This document shows, one piece after another, positions 1 through 6,668 of a stretch of DNA of 9,226 nucleotides. The stretch covers positions 1 to 9,226 of the forward strand of contig JAITJU010000204.1 of the NCBI GenBank assembly GCA_031278735.1, written 5' to 3'. Each line of letters starts with the position of its first letter. Positions within the stretch are counted from its first letter, which is position 1. The position numbers and the translations under genes were made by a program. The notes beneath the pieces were generated by a model, which was not told the origin of the DNA, did no database searches, and was given only the letters and a program-made list of their open reading frames with translations. This DNA comes from Zoogloeaceae bacterium (GTDB taxonomy: Bacteria > Pseudomonadota > Gammaproteobacteria > Burkholderiales > Rhodocyclaceae).

Positions 1-87
1 CCGCGCCTCGGCCTTTTCATTGTAGGCGCCTTGCCAGCGCTTCGAGAAGGCAAGGGCGTTCGCCTGTATCACGTCCCAGGTGAGCAT
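1..87 (-). CDS. N-terminus of a probable class I SAM-dependent DNA methyltransferase (partial)
   Basis: Twenty-nine codons are visible, beginning MLTWDVIQANALAFSKRW and continuing to the window edge. The pattern (M-x-W-x-x-I-x-x-x-A-x-x-F-S-x-x-W, then A-Y-N-E-K-A-E-A) resembles, as I remember it, the N-terminal region of large DNA methyltransferases of the MmeI/YeeA-like restriction-modification group. In those proteins this helical region precedes the SAM-binding and NPPF motifs. None of the catalytic parts lie in the window, so the function is an inference from a short N-terminus. The ATG has a good ribosome binding site on the minus strand (GGGGA, about 7 bases upstream). The gene lies 76 bases downstream of greB on the same strand, with no terminator seen between. 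It is the only gene on the left side that is not housekeeping, and could mark the edge of a defence or accessory region. It could instead be a remnant. Confidence 0.55.
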   Translation of the reverse strand, partial: MLTWDVIQANALAFSKRWQGAYNEKAEAR

Positions 88-163
88 TTTTATTTTCCCC
101 GCCATCCCTTTCGATTGCCGATTGCCGAGCACTTCGCGTTGAGCGTCGATGCCGGACATGCCC

Positions 164-730
164 TTAATCCCCGATCGGCAGATAGCGCACGGAAAGGATG
201 TCGATGTCGCGCGCGCCAGCCGGGGTTTTGAAGCGCAGACAATCTCCTTCGCGCGCCTTGATCAGCGCGCGCGCCAGCGGGGAAATCCAACTGATGCGGC
301 CACGCGCGGCGTCGGCTTCGTCGATGCCGACGATGGTGAAAGTCTGTTCCGGCGCGCCATCGAACGCGAGCGTCACCGTCGCGCCGAAAAAAATCTGGTC
401 GTTTCCGTCTTGCGCCATCGGATCCGCCACTTGCGCGTTTTCCAGGCGTTTGCCCAGAAAGCGGATGCGGCGATCAATTTCGCGCAGGCGTTTCTTGCCG
501 TACAGGTAATCGCCGTTTTCCGAACGGTCGCCGTTGCTGGCCGCCCAGGCGACGATTTCCACCACGCGCGGACGCTCGTCGCGAATCAATTTTTCCTGTT
601 CCGCCAGTAAGCGCGCGTATCCGGCAGGCGTCATGTAATTTTTGCCGCCTGGCGGCAACCTGAGCGGCGGCGCCGCCGCTTCATCGTCGTCTTCCGTTCC
701 CTCCGGCTCGCGGGCGAATGCCTTGTTCAC
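164..730 (-). CDS. greB: Transcription elongation factor GreB
   Basis: GreB enters the secondary channel of stalled, backtracked RNA polymerase and stimulates cleavage of the extruded RNA 3' end. The 188-residue protein shows the Gre coiled-coil tip motif GDRSENGDY at 67-75. D68 and E71 are the conserved acidic pair that positions the catalytic metal. It continues into [14 protein letters not shown] (79-92), which is typical of GreB rather than GreA. The C-terminal FKBP-like domain covers about residues 110-185 ([25 protein letters not shown]). The start is set at a GTG giving [10 protein letters not shown], matching the acidic extension ([12 protein letters not shown]) that betaproteobacterial GreB proteins carry before the Gre core at about residue 33. 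A longer reading begins deep inside aroC and is unlikely. The GTG overlaps the aroC stop codon as GTGA, so translation is probably coupled to aroC. Confidence 0.93.
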   Translation of the reverse strand: MNKAFAREPEGTEDDDEAAAPPLRLPPGGKNYMTPAGYARLLAEQEKLIRDERPRVVEIVAWAASNGDRSENGDYLYGKKRLREIDRRIRFLGKRLENAQVADPMAQDGNDQIFFGATVTLAFDGAPEQTFTIVGIDEADAARGRISWISPLARALIKAREGDCLRFKTPAGARDIDILSVRYLPIGD

Positions 731-1815
731 TTTTCTTCTGGACGAATTGAACGAATCTCGCCGCGCGCCGCCCGCTGGCGCAAGGCGTGATCGATGAGCA
801 CGAGCGCCAGCATGGCTTCGGCGACAGGAACGGCGCGGATGCCGACGCAAGGATCGTGACGCCCCTCGGTGACGATGATCGTGGCATCGCCTGCCCGGGT
901 GATGGAGCGGCGCGGCAGACGAATGCTGGAAGTCGGTTTGAGCGCGAGCCGCACCAGAATGTCCTGACCGGTGGAAATGCCGCCCGTCACGCCGCCCGCG
1001 TGATTGGAGAGAAACCCCGTTGGCGTGAGTTCGTCGCCGTGTTCGCTGCCTTTTTGCCGAACGGCGTCGAATCCTGCGCCGATTTCAACGCCCTTGACGG
1101 CGTTGATTCCCATCATGGCGCTGGCGATGTCGGCATCCAGTCGGTCGAACACCGGCTCGCCCCAGCCGGGCGGCATACCCCGGGCGGCGACGTGAATGCG
1201 CGCGCCGATGGAATCGCCGGATTGCCGCAAGGCGTCCATGCAGGCTTCCAGTTCTGGAATCTTGTCCTGGTTGGGCGCGAAAAAAGGATTGGCGTCGATA
1301 TCGGCCTCGCGCAGAAAAGGAATTTCAGTCGCCCCCAGCGCGCCCATCCAGCCGCGAATGCGCACGCCCGCGCATTCGCGCAGCCACTTTTTCGCAATCG
1401 CGCCCGCCGCCACCCGCGCCGCTGTTTCGCGGGCGCTGGCCCTGCCGCCGCCGCGATGATCGCGCAGGCCATATTTCTGGAAATAGGCGTAATCGGCGTG
1501 GCCGGGACGAAAGGTGTCCGCGAGGGCGTCGTAATCATGACTTTTTTGATCCTGATTGCGAATCAGGAGCGCGATGGGCGTGCCGGTGGCGCGTCCCTCG
1601 AACACGCCGGAGAGAATTTCCACGGCATCCGGTTCCCGGCGCTGGGTCACATGCCGCGAAATGCCCGGCTTGCGCCGATTCAGTTCCGCTTGGATGTCCG
1701 CTGCCGTCAGTTCCAGTCCCGGCGGGCAGCCGTCTACCACGCAGCCTATCGCCGCGCCGTGCGACTCGCCGAAAGAAGTCACACAGAAGAGTTTGCCAAA
1801 AGTATTGCCCGACAT
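727..1815 (-). CDS. aroC: Chorismate synthase
   Basis: AroC converts 5-enolpyruvylshikimate-3-phosphate to chorismate, the last step of the shikimate pathway, and needs reduced FMN. The 362-residue length is normal for the family. All three family signatures are present: [18 protein letters not shown] at 16-33, [20 protein letters not shown] at 122-141, and [17 protein letters not shown] at 319-335. The conserved FRPGHADY lies at 102-109 and [13 protein letters not shown] at 293-305. The ATG is preceded by GAGGCG at a spacing of about 6 bases. The gene begins 50 bases after the dnaB stop on the same strand, and its stop codon overlaps the greB start by 4 bases, so dnaB, aroC and greB may share a transcript. 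No promoter was recognised in the 50-base gap. Nothing suggests damage. Confidence 0.97.
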   Translation of the reverse strand: MSGNTFGKLFCVTSFGESHGAAIGCVVDGCPPGLELTAADIQAELNRRKPGISRHVTQRREPDAVEILSGVFEGRATGTPIALLIRNQDQKSHDYDALADTFRPGHADYAYFQKYGLRDHRGGGRASARETAARVAAGAIAKKWLRECAGVRIRGWMGALGATEIPFLREADIDANPFFAPNQDKIPELEACMDALRQSGDSIGARIHVAARGMPPGWGEPVFDRLDADIASAMMGINAVKGVEIGAGFDAVRQKGSEHGDELTPTGFLSNHAGGVTGGISTGQDILVRLALKPTSSIRLPRRSITRAGDATIIVTEGRHDPCVGIRAVPVAEAMLALVLIDHALRQRAARGEIRSIRPEEK

Positions 1816-1865
1816 GGTGCGCCTCGTAATTCCGTATCTCGTGGTCTCGTGTTTGTGAATTCGCC

Positions 1866-3269
1866 TCAGTCCGGCGACTTCGCAAGATTCTCGAAGCGGG
1901 CGTATTTGCCCAGAAAGGCCAGCTCCACCTTGCCGACGGGACCGTTGCGCTGCTTGCCGATAATGACTTCGGCAACACCCGCATTTGCACCTGTTTTGTA
2001 ATACTCGTCGCGGTACAGCATGATAATGACGTCGGCGTCCTGCTCGATGGCGCCGGATTCGCGCAGGTCGGACATCATCGGACGCTTGTCCGTGCGTTCT
2101 TCCACTTTGCGCGACAACTGCGACAAGGCGATGATGGGCACGTGCAATTCCTTGGCCAGAGATTTGATGGCGCGGGAAATATCCGAAACTTCCGTGGCGC
2201 GGTTTTCGTTCTGGCGCACGGAACTCATCAGCTGGATGTAGTCGATGACGATAAGCCCCAGCGCGCCTTGCTCCTTGTACAGACGCCGGGCGCGCGAGCG
2301 CAGCTCATAAGGATTCAGGCCGCCGGTTTCATCAATATACAACTTTCCCCTGTGCAGCGTGCTCAAGGCGACGCTGATGCTGCTCCAGTCATCGTTCCCC
2401 AGATTTTTCACCGCACGCAGTTTCTGGAAATCCACGCGCGCGCAGGAAGTCAGCAGCCGCAAAGCCAGTTGCGAGCCGCCCATTTCCATGGAAAACACGC
2501 CCACCGGCAGACCTTCGCGGACTGCGACGTGTTCGGCGATATTCAGGGCAAAGGCGGTTTTCCCCATGGAAGGCCGTCCCGCCACCACAATCAGATCGCC
2601 GGGCTGCATTCCCAACATCATTCCGTCAAGATCCGTGAATCCCGTGGGAGTCCCGGTAATGCCGCCAGCATTGCCGCTGTCGACGAGTTCCTGCGTGTGC
2701 TCAATCACCTGCGTCAGCAAGGTTTGAATGGGCACGAAGCTGTCATTGGAGCGCGAACCCTTTTCGGCGATTTCGAGAATTCGCGCTTCGGCGTCATCCA
2801 GCAGTTCCGGGGTTTCGCGCCCCATGGGATTCAGTGCCTGGGCGGCGATTTCGTCGGCGACGGCAATCAGGCTGCGGCGAATGGCGCGTTCACGCACGAT
2901 TTTGGCGTAAGGAACGACATTGGCCGCCGACGGCGTATTGTTGGCAAGTTCGCCCAAATAGGCCAGGCCGCCGGTGCGCTCGCTCTCCCCGGCGTTTTCC
3001 AGCGCCTCGGCCACGGTCACGACATCCGCGGGACGCCCCGCTCCCAAAAGTGCGCCGATCTGGCGAAAGATGCGCCGATGCTCGTCGCGATAAAAATCCG
3101 TATCGGTAATCTGGTCGACCAGGCGATCCCAGAACTCGTTATTCAGCAGCAGGCCGCCCAGAACGGATTGTTCGGCTTCGATGGAATGCGGCGGCAAGCG
3201 CAACTGCGCGATCGCGGGGTCGGACGATTGGGCGGACGCGGACTTTTTGGCGACAACAGGTTTGGTCAT
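1866..3269 (-). CDS. dnaB: Replicative DNA helicase DnaB
   Basis: DnaB is the hexameric 5'-3' helicase that unwinds DNA at the replication fork and binds primase and the clamp loader. This 467-residue protein has the N-terminal primase-interaction domain at about 22-125, starting [17 protein letters not shown]. The RecA-like motor covers about 200-462. Walker A is GRPSMGKTA (231-239), Walker B is [10 protein letters not shown] (339-348), and KQRNGP (439-444) carries the conserved arginine finger. There is no intein. The ATG giving MTKPVVAKK was chosen because it has GGAAG about 7 bases upstream and directly precedes the conserved domain. The reading frame extends 114 codons further upstream, but that part overlaps mutY and resembles no protein. 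A 133-base gap separates it from mutY. The rplI-type ribosomal protein neighbour often found before dnaB is absent here. Confidence 0.97.
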   Translation of the reverse strand: MTKPVVAKKSASAQSSDPAIAQLRLPPHSIEAEQSVLGGLLLNNEFWDRLVDQITDTDFYRDEHRRIFRQIGALLGAGRPADVVTVAEALENAGESERTGGLAYLGELANNTPSAANVVPYAKIVRERAIRRSLIAVADEIAAQALNPMGRETPELLDDAEARILEIAEKGSRSNDSFVPIQTLLTQVIEHTQELVDSGNAGGITGTPTGFTDLDGMMLGMQPGDLIVVAGRPSMGKTAFALNIAEHVAVREGLPVGVFSMEMGGSQLALRLLTSCARVDFQKLRAVKNLGNDDWSSISVALSTLHRGKLYIDETGGLNPYELRSRARRLYKEQGALGLIVIDYIQLMSSVRQNENRATEVSDISRAIKSLAKELHVPIIALSQLSRKVEERTDKRPMMSDLRESGAIEQDADVIIMLYRDEYYKTGANAGVAEVIIGKQRNGPVGKVELAFLGKYARFENLAKSPD

Positions 3270-3402
3270 GATTTTTCTTCCCGACGGGACGGAGAGTTTA
3301 CCCCGGAATCGGTTTTCATGCGCTGTTGCCGACAAGCCCAGGCAGGGCAAGCGCGTTTGCCGGAAGACGGCGGTTTTTCCCCTCGTCCGCCCAAGGGAAT
3401 TT

Positions 3403-4419
3403 TCAGGGAAGAATCTCCCGCAATAGCCGCGCCACGGGCGCGGGGACGCCCGCTTGTAAGGCGTCGGCAATGGCAAGGCATTCCAGCCCGGCGTCTGTCG
3501 GCATCGGCATTCGCGCCACACGATACAGCATGGGGCGAATCTCCAGGTGAAAATGGGTAAAAGCATGGACGCGCGGCGGCAAAGGCAGGGGAGCGTCATC
3601 GGCCAGACCAAGGCGGGCAGGGAGCGCGGCGTTTTCCGGCAGCGCGTACAGACCGCCCCAGACGCCGGTCGGCGGACGGCGCTGCAGGAGGATGCGCGCG
3701 CCGTCGGTTATGAGCAGGAAGCGCGCGACGCGGCGCGGCTTGACAACAGCAGACCTGGGCGTGGGCAAATCTTGCACGCGATTCTGCGCGCGCGCTTGGC
3801 AGCTCGCGGTCAATGGACAATCCCGGCAACGCGGCGCGCGGCGCGTGCATAACGTTGCGCCCAAATCCATCAATCCCTGGGTATAGGCGGGCATGTCGAT
3901 TGCGGCGGGCAGCAGCGCGTCCGCCTGTCGCCAGAGCGACTTTTCCACAGAACCGACGGGCGCGCCCGCAATGGCGAAATGGCGGCAAAGCACCCGCTTG
4001 ACGTTGCCGTCGAGAATGGCGGCGCGCTCATGACTCACGAAAGCGGCGATAGCCGCCGCCGTGGAACGTCCGATTCCCGGCAGTTCGGCCAGTTCCGCCG
4101 CCGTTTTTGGAAAATGCCCGGCATGTCTTTCGACCACCCGGCGCGCGCAAAGATGCAGATTGCGAGCGCGGGCGTAATAACCCATGCCCGCCCACAGCGT
4201 CAGCACCGCTTCGAGCGGCGCGGCGGCAAGCGTTTGCACATCCGGGAAACGCGCAAAAAAACGGGGGAAAAGCAGAAGCGCCGACGCCACACGGGTTTGC
4301 TGGAGCATGATTTCGGAAAGCCAGACCCGGTATGCGTCGCGCGTCCCCTGCCAGGGCAGGTCATGCCTGCCATGCAGCCGCTGCCAGTCGATGATGGCGC
4401 GGGCGAAATCGGGGTTCAC
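3403..4419 (-). CDS. mutY: Adenine DNA glycosylase MutY
   Basis: MutY removes adenine mispaired with 8-oxoguanine, protecting against G:C to T:A mutation. In the 338-residue product, the glycosylase domain shows WLSEIMLQQTRV (33-44) with catalytic E36. The helix-hairpin-helix is LPGIGRSTAAAI (113-124), and the catalytic aspartate D137 sits in ILDGNVKRVL (135-144). The iron-sulphur cluster cysteines have the family spacing C-x6-C-x2-C-x5-C (C191, C198, C201, C207). The NUDIX-like C-terminal domain that reads 8-oxoG follows from about 226, with RPPTGVWGGLYALP (248-261) and FTHFHLEI (287-294). The GTG start fits the usual MutY length and has GGGGA 6 bases upstream. A longer frame back to an ATG at 4605 would run through the tRNA-His gene and the terminator, so it is rejected. 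The gene lies just downstream of the tRNA operon terminator. Confidence 0.94.
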   Translation of the reverse strand: MNPDFARAIIDWQRLHGRHDLPWQGTRDAYRVWLSEIMLQQTRVASALLLFPRFFARFPDVQTLAAAPLEAVLTLWAGMGYYARARNLHLCARRVVERHAGHFPKTAAELAELPGIGRSTAAAIAAFVSHERAAILDGNVKRVLCRHFAIAGAPVGSVEKSLWRQADALLPAAIDMPAYTQGLMDLGATLCTRRAPRCRDCPLTASCQARAQNRVQDLPTPRSAVVKPRRVARFLLITDGARILLQRRPPTGVWGGLYALPENAALPARLGLADDAPLPLPPRVHAFTHFHLEIRPMLYRVARMPMPTDAGLECLAIADALQAGVPAPVARLLREILP

Positions 4420-4492
4420 GCCGATTCCCCGCGACCGTGCGCCGCCAAACCTTGCGAACGCGAGCGAATAATCACGGGGCGCGCAAACGGAG

Positions 4493-4512
4493 AAAAATGC
4501 CGGAGTCCCGGC
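4493..4512 (-). terminator. Intrinsic terminator of the tRNA operon
   Basis: On the minus strand a perfect 5-bp GC stem, GCCGG/CCGGC, closes a 4-base loop (GACT) and is followed by ATTTTTCT. It lies about 50 bases after the CCA end of tRNA-His and about 75 bases before the mutY start. It is therefore well placed to end the tRNA transcript. The stem is short, so some read-through into mutY is possible, which may matter because no separate mutY promoter was recognised. Confidence 0.7.
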
Positions 4513-4560
4513 GTCTGGAAGAATTTCCGGTGTTTGACGGCGCGCCCCGGATGAAAAGGT

Positions 4561-4637
4561 TGGGGCGACATACCGGGATCGAACCGGTGACACCTGGAGC
4601 CACAATCCAGTGCTCTACCAACTGAGCTAATGCCGCC
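4561..4637 (-). tRNA. tRNA-His (anticodon GTG)
   Basis: Read on the minus strand, the 77-base gene has acceptor strands GCGGCAT and ATGTCGC (one G-T pair) and the D-arm AGCTCAGTTGGTAGAGC. The anticodon arm is CTGGA-TTGTGGC-TCCAG with anticodon GTG, and the T-arm includes GGTTCGATCC. It has the extra 5' G (G-1) opposite C73, the identity element specific to tRNA-His, and encodes the 3' CCA. It is the last of three co-oriented tRNA genes, 21 bases after tRNA-Arg. Confidence 0.97.
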
Positions 4638-4658
4638 ATTGTGCATGATGCTGTTTCC

Positions 4659-4735
4659 TGGCGCGCCCGGCGAGAATCGAACTCACAACCTACGGCTTAG
4701 AAGGCCGTTGCTCTATCCAGTTGAGCTACAGGCGC
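4659..4735 (-). tRNA. tRNA-Arg (anticodon TCT)
   Basis: On the minus strand the acceptor strands GCGCCTG and CGGGCGC pair fully, with one T-G pair. The anticodon arm is ACGGC-CTTCTAA-GCCGT, giving anticodon TCT (reads AGA and AGG). The T-arm contains GAGTTCGATTCTC. A G discriminator and encoded CCA follow. It is the middle gene of the Pro-Arg-His cluster. AGA and AGG codons appear very rare in the neighbouring genes. Confidence 0.97.
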
Positions 4736-4780
4736 TGCTCTTCTCCGGTTATCGTCTGGGCGTCTTGCAGGCTTTTGTTT

Positions 4781-4857
4781 TGGTCGGGGCGGTGGGATTT
4801 GAACTCACGACCCTCTGCTCCCAAAGCAGATGCGCTGCCAGACTGCGCTACGCCCCG
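4781..4857 (-). tRNA. tRNA-Pro (anticodon TGG)
   Basis: On the minus strand the acceptor strands CGGGGCG and CGCCCCG pair perfectly. The anticodon arm is TCTGC-TTTGGGA-GCAGA with anticodon TGG. The T-arm contains GAGTTCAAATCCC, followed by discriminator A and an encoded CCA. It is the first gene of the cluster. The strong promoter directly upstream leaves only a few bases of leader, and 45 bases separate it from tRNA-Arg. Confidence 0.97.
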
Positions 4858-4868
4858 AGGAAGCGCGC

Positions 4869-4897
4869 ATTCTATAGACCGCCCCCGATCACGTCAA
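4869..4897 (-). promoter_or_regulatory. Sigma-70 promoter of the tRNA operon with GC-rich discriminator
   Basis: Read on the minus strand, -35 is TTGACG (4892-4897) and -10 is TAGAAT (4869-4874), each 5 of 6 to consensus and 17 bases apart. GCGCGC follows the -10 directly, a GC-rich discriminator typical of stable-RNA promoters under stringent (ppGpp/DksA) control. Transcription should start only about 4-5 bases before mature tRNA-Pro. Stringent control is inferred from the discriminator. Confidence 0.85.
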
Positions 4898-4936
4898 GGC
4901 AAACTTCAGGCGTGAGATTTCTCCTCAACAGCCTGT

Positions 4937-4963
4937 CGATCCGGCGCTGCTCAAGCCGGATCG
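4937..4963. repeat. Perfect 9-bp inverted repeat
   Basis: The arms CGATCCGGC (4937-4945) and GCCGGATCG (4955-4963) are perfectly complementary around a 9-base loop. There is no T-run on either side, so a simple intrinsic terminator is unlikely. It could be a protein-binding palindrome, or a hairpin in a transcript not yet known. Confidence 0.6.
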
Positions 4964-5130
4964 GATGGACGGCGCCGATAATGCCTCTGTAATGAAAATC
5001 CGCCCGCCTCGTCGGCGGCAGGCGCGCGAGGAGGAAGGCGACGTGGATAAGCGCCAGGGAGCGTGGGCAAGCATCATCCCCAGGCGCGAAAGGCATTTGA
5101 CGGGGGAAAGGCGGGCGGCGCGTTTTCCGG

Positions 5131-5150
5131 GTTGCGCGCTTGCGCGCAAC
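5131..5150. repeat. Near-perfect 20-base palindrome
   Basis: GTTGCGCGC and GCGCGCAAC are perfectly complementary 9-base arms separated by only TT. The palindrome abuts the AT-rich operator region on its right. With no T-tract after it, a terminator role is not supported. It may be a protein-binding site or an insulating structure. Confidence 0.6.
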
Positions 5151-5188
5151 AAATGATAAGCGTTTGCCAATAATAATTATTATCATTT
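5151..5188. repeat. Inverted repeat AAATGATAA / TTATCATTT flanking the promoter core
   Basis: The 9-base arms at 5151-5159 and 5180-5188 are perfect inverted copies, 20 bases apart. The right arm overlaps the Fur-like palindrome and runs into the -10 hexamer. Each arm carries TGATAA/TTATCA, the half-site sequence of a Fur box, so two regulator dimers could bind across the promoter. The arms are seen directly, and the binding is inferred. Confidence 0.55.
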
Positions 5189-5193
5189 ATAAT
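5164..5193 (+). promoter_or_regulatory. Strong sigma-70 promoter of the arabinose-lipid operon
   Basis: The -35 TTGCCA (5164-5169, 5 of 6) and the -10 TATAAT (5188-5193, perfect) are separated by 18 bases. The start site would fall near 5200, leaving a leader of about 44 bases before the HAD-UbiA ATG. The leader carries a clear ribosome binding site, AAAGGAG (5231-5237), 6 bases before the start codon. No other promoter was noticed within the operon. Confidence 0.75.
5171..5185. promoter_or_regulatory. Fur-box-like palindrome in the promoter spacer
   Basis: The sequence TAATAATTATTATCA matches the 7-1-7 Fur consensus TGATAATNATTATCA at 13 of 14 defined positions. It lies wholly between the -35 and -10 hexamers, where a bound repressor would exclude RNA polymerase. 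The surroundings are GC-rich, so this AT-rich symmetric site stands out. Identification as Fur rests only on consensus. A different regulator with an AT-rich palindrome is possible. Confidence 0.6.
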
Positions 5194-5243
5194 GTTCCCC
5201 ATTTTGCCGTCTGTCCGCGCCGTGATTCTGAAAGGAGCCTGAA

Positions 5244-6668
5244 ATGGGAGGAGCGCCGTTGGTTATCGATCTGGATGGCGCCTTGCTGCGTTCGGATCTG
5301 CTGGTTGAAACCAGCCTGTTGCTGCTTCGCGATCATCCTCGGCAGTGCCTGTTGCCGTTCGGCTGGCTGGCGCGCGGCAAGGCGCTGTTGAAGCACAAGC
5401 TGGCGGAGCGCGTGAATCTGGACGTCACGGTATTGCCGTATGACGAAAACGTGCTTGCCTTCATCCGAAAGGCGCGCACGGAAGGGCGGCGGGTGGTGCT
5501 GGCGACGGCCAGTCACGAACGGCTGGCCGGACTGGTGGCCAGGCATCTGGGCGTGTTCGACGAAGTGCTGGCAAGCCACGCGCGGCTGAATCTGGCGGGC
5601 GAGGCCAAACGGGACGCGCTGCTGGCGCGTTACGGCGAAAAGGGGTTCGATTATCTGGGAAATTCCAGGGATGACCTGCCGGTGTGGCGCGTGGCGCGCA
5701 AGGCGTTTGCCGCCAACGCCAGTTTTCATTGCGAGCGAAAGGCGCGCGCGTTGACCAATTTTGAGGGCGTGATCAGCTGCCGCAAGGACAGGGCGGCGGA
5801 CTGGATCAAGGCGCTGCGCCTGCATCAATGGCTGAAGAATCTGCTGATTTTCGTGCCGCTCCTGGCCGCGCACCGTTACGCGGAGTTGCCGCTGTTGTCG
5901 CAGGCGATGCTGGCTTTTTTCTGTTTCGGCCTGTGCGCTTCCAGCGTCTATCTGCTCAATGACCTGCTGGATTTGCGCGATGATCGTCATCACGCCAAAA
6001 AGCGGCTGCGGCCTTTTGCCTCGGGACGCCTTTCGCCGGGCACCGGATTGCTGGTCTTTCCGCTTTTGTTGTGCGTCGCTTTCGCCGTCGCGCTCTGCTG
6101 GCTGCCCTTGGCGTTCACGCTTGGCGTGCTGGTGTATTACGGGCTGACGCTCGCCTACTCCCTGTGGCTCAAGCGTCTCATGATCGTGGATGTAATGACG
6201 CTGGCAATACTCTACACCTTGCGGATCGTCATCGGCGGTGTGACGTTGTCCATTCCCCTGAGCTTCTGGCTGCTTGCCTTTTCGGTGTTCATTTTCCTGA
6301 GCCTGGCGCTGGTCAAGCGTTATGTCGAGCTGCTTCCCCTGCGAGAGAAGGGCAATGGCGAAAAAGCGCGCGGGCGCGGCTATCATGCCGAGGATTTTCC
6401 GATGATCATGGCGCTGGGCGCGGCTTCAGGTTATACGGCGGTGATGGTGCTGGCGCTGTACATCAATGATCCGGTAACGCGGCAGTATTATCATCACCCG
6501 GAATTCATCTGGTTTTCCTGTTTGTTGCTGCTCACCTGGATCAGCCGCGTCTGGATTCTCGCGCATCGCGGCATGATGCATGATGACCCGGTGATTTTCG
6601 CGGCGAAAGACAAGGTCAGTCTGGGGATTGTCGCCTTGATTGCGTTGGTGTTCTGGAGCGCGATATGA
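5244..6668 (+). CDS. HAD phosphatase fused to UbiA-family polyprenyl-phosphate phosphoribosyltransferase
   Basis: The 474-residue protein has two parts. The N-terminal HAD hydrolase (about 1-180) shows motif I DLDGALL with D9 and D11, motif II LATAS with T88, motif III K122, and motif IV GNSRDD (139-144), so the phosphatase looks active. The C-terminal part (about 185-474) is a UbiA membrane prenyltransferase with about eight or nine hydrophobic helices. It carries the NDxxDxxxD motif (N239, D240, D243, D247) followed by KKRLRPFASG, and LKRLMIVDVMTL with D316 as part of the second motif. The pattern fits mycobacterial DPPR synthase (Rv3806c family), which joins phosphoribose from PRPP to decaprenyl phosphate. 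I infer that the HAD part removes the 5-phosphate from that product. The stop overlaps the next ATG (ATGA). A ubiquinone role is less likely given the neighbours. Confidence 0.85.
   Translation: MGGAPLVIDLDGALLRSDLLVETSLLLLRDHPRQCLLPFGWLARGKALLKHKLAERVNLDVTVLPYDENVLAFIRKARTEGRRVVLATASHERLAGLVARHLGVFDEVLASHARLNLAGEAKRDALLARYGEKGFDYLGNSRDDLPVWRVARKAFAANASFHCERKARALTNFEGVISCRKDRAADWIKALRLHQWLKNLLIFVPLLAAHRYAELPLLSQAMLAFFCFGLCASSVYLLNDLLDLRDDRHHAKKRLRPFASGRLSPGTGLLVFPLLLCVAFAVALCWLPLAFTLGVLVYYGLTLAYSLWLKRLMIVDVMTLAILYTLRIVIGGVTLSIPLSFWLLAFSVFIFLSLALVKRYVELLPLREKGNGEKARGRGYHAEDFPMIMALGAASGYTAVMVLALYINDPVTRQYYHHPEFIWFSCLLLLTWISRVWILAHRGMMHDDPVIFAAKDKVSLGIVALIALVFWSAI

Larger units (their letters stand above)
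4898..5150. other. Non-coding gap between the divergent tRNA and arabinose-lipid operons
   Basis: About 250 bases lie between the tRNA promoter and the AT-rich operator of the right-hand operon. Open frames on both strands here have no recognisable protein pattern, are arginine-rich as expected of non-coding GC-rich DNA, and lack convincing ribosome binding sites. The notable content is two strong inverted repeats, annotated separately. No T-tract follows either on either strand, so they are not standard terminators. Confidence 0.6.

Noticed and set aside
73..159. Tiny minus-strand frame (about 29 codons, MSGIDAQREV...) between greB and the methyltransferase-like gene
   Set aside because: It has no ribosome binding site of note, overlaps the start of the next gene, and shows no recognisable pattern.
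787..2001. 404-codon open frame on the plus strand opposite aroC and the end of dnaB
   Set aside because: It is antisense to a clear chorismate synthase, has no recognisable domain or convincing ribosome binding site, and is explained by GC-rich codon use that leaves few stops in the opposite frame.
3270..3402. Possible dnaB promoter with TAAACT as -10 on the minus strand
   Set aside because: No acceptable -35 sits at 16-18 bases from it, so the promoter cannot be supported from sequence alone.
2142..3560. 472-codon open frame on the plus strand opposite dnaB
   Set aside because: It mirrors the DnaB coding frame, is rich in Arg, Gly, His and Gln as antisense shadows are, and matches no family.
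4416..4646. Open frames crossing tRNA-His, such as a 76-codon minus-strand frame
   Set aside because: They translate the tRNA gene and terminator. Such readings are a common annotation artefact.
4561..4857. tRNA cluster as an integration site for a genomic island
   Set aside because: No integrase gene, no direct repeat of a tRNA 3' end, and no composition break was seen beside the cluster.
4872..5186. 104-codon minus-strand frame in the divergent gap
   Set aside because: Its start lies in the Fur-like operator (MIIIII from the AT repeat), its end lies over the tRNA promoter, it has no good ribosome binding site, and the product resembles nothing known.
5205..5215. GCCGTCTG in the operon leader, similar to part of the Neisseria DNA uptake sequence
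   Set aside because: Only a partial match and a single copy noticed in the window, so chance is the simplest explanation.
5187..6386. 399-codon minus-strand frame opposite the HAD-UbiA gene
   Set aside because: Its composition (Gln, Arg, His-rich) is that of an antisense shadow. The plus-strand protein has intact catalytic motifs.
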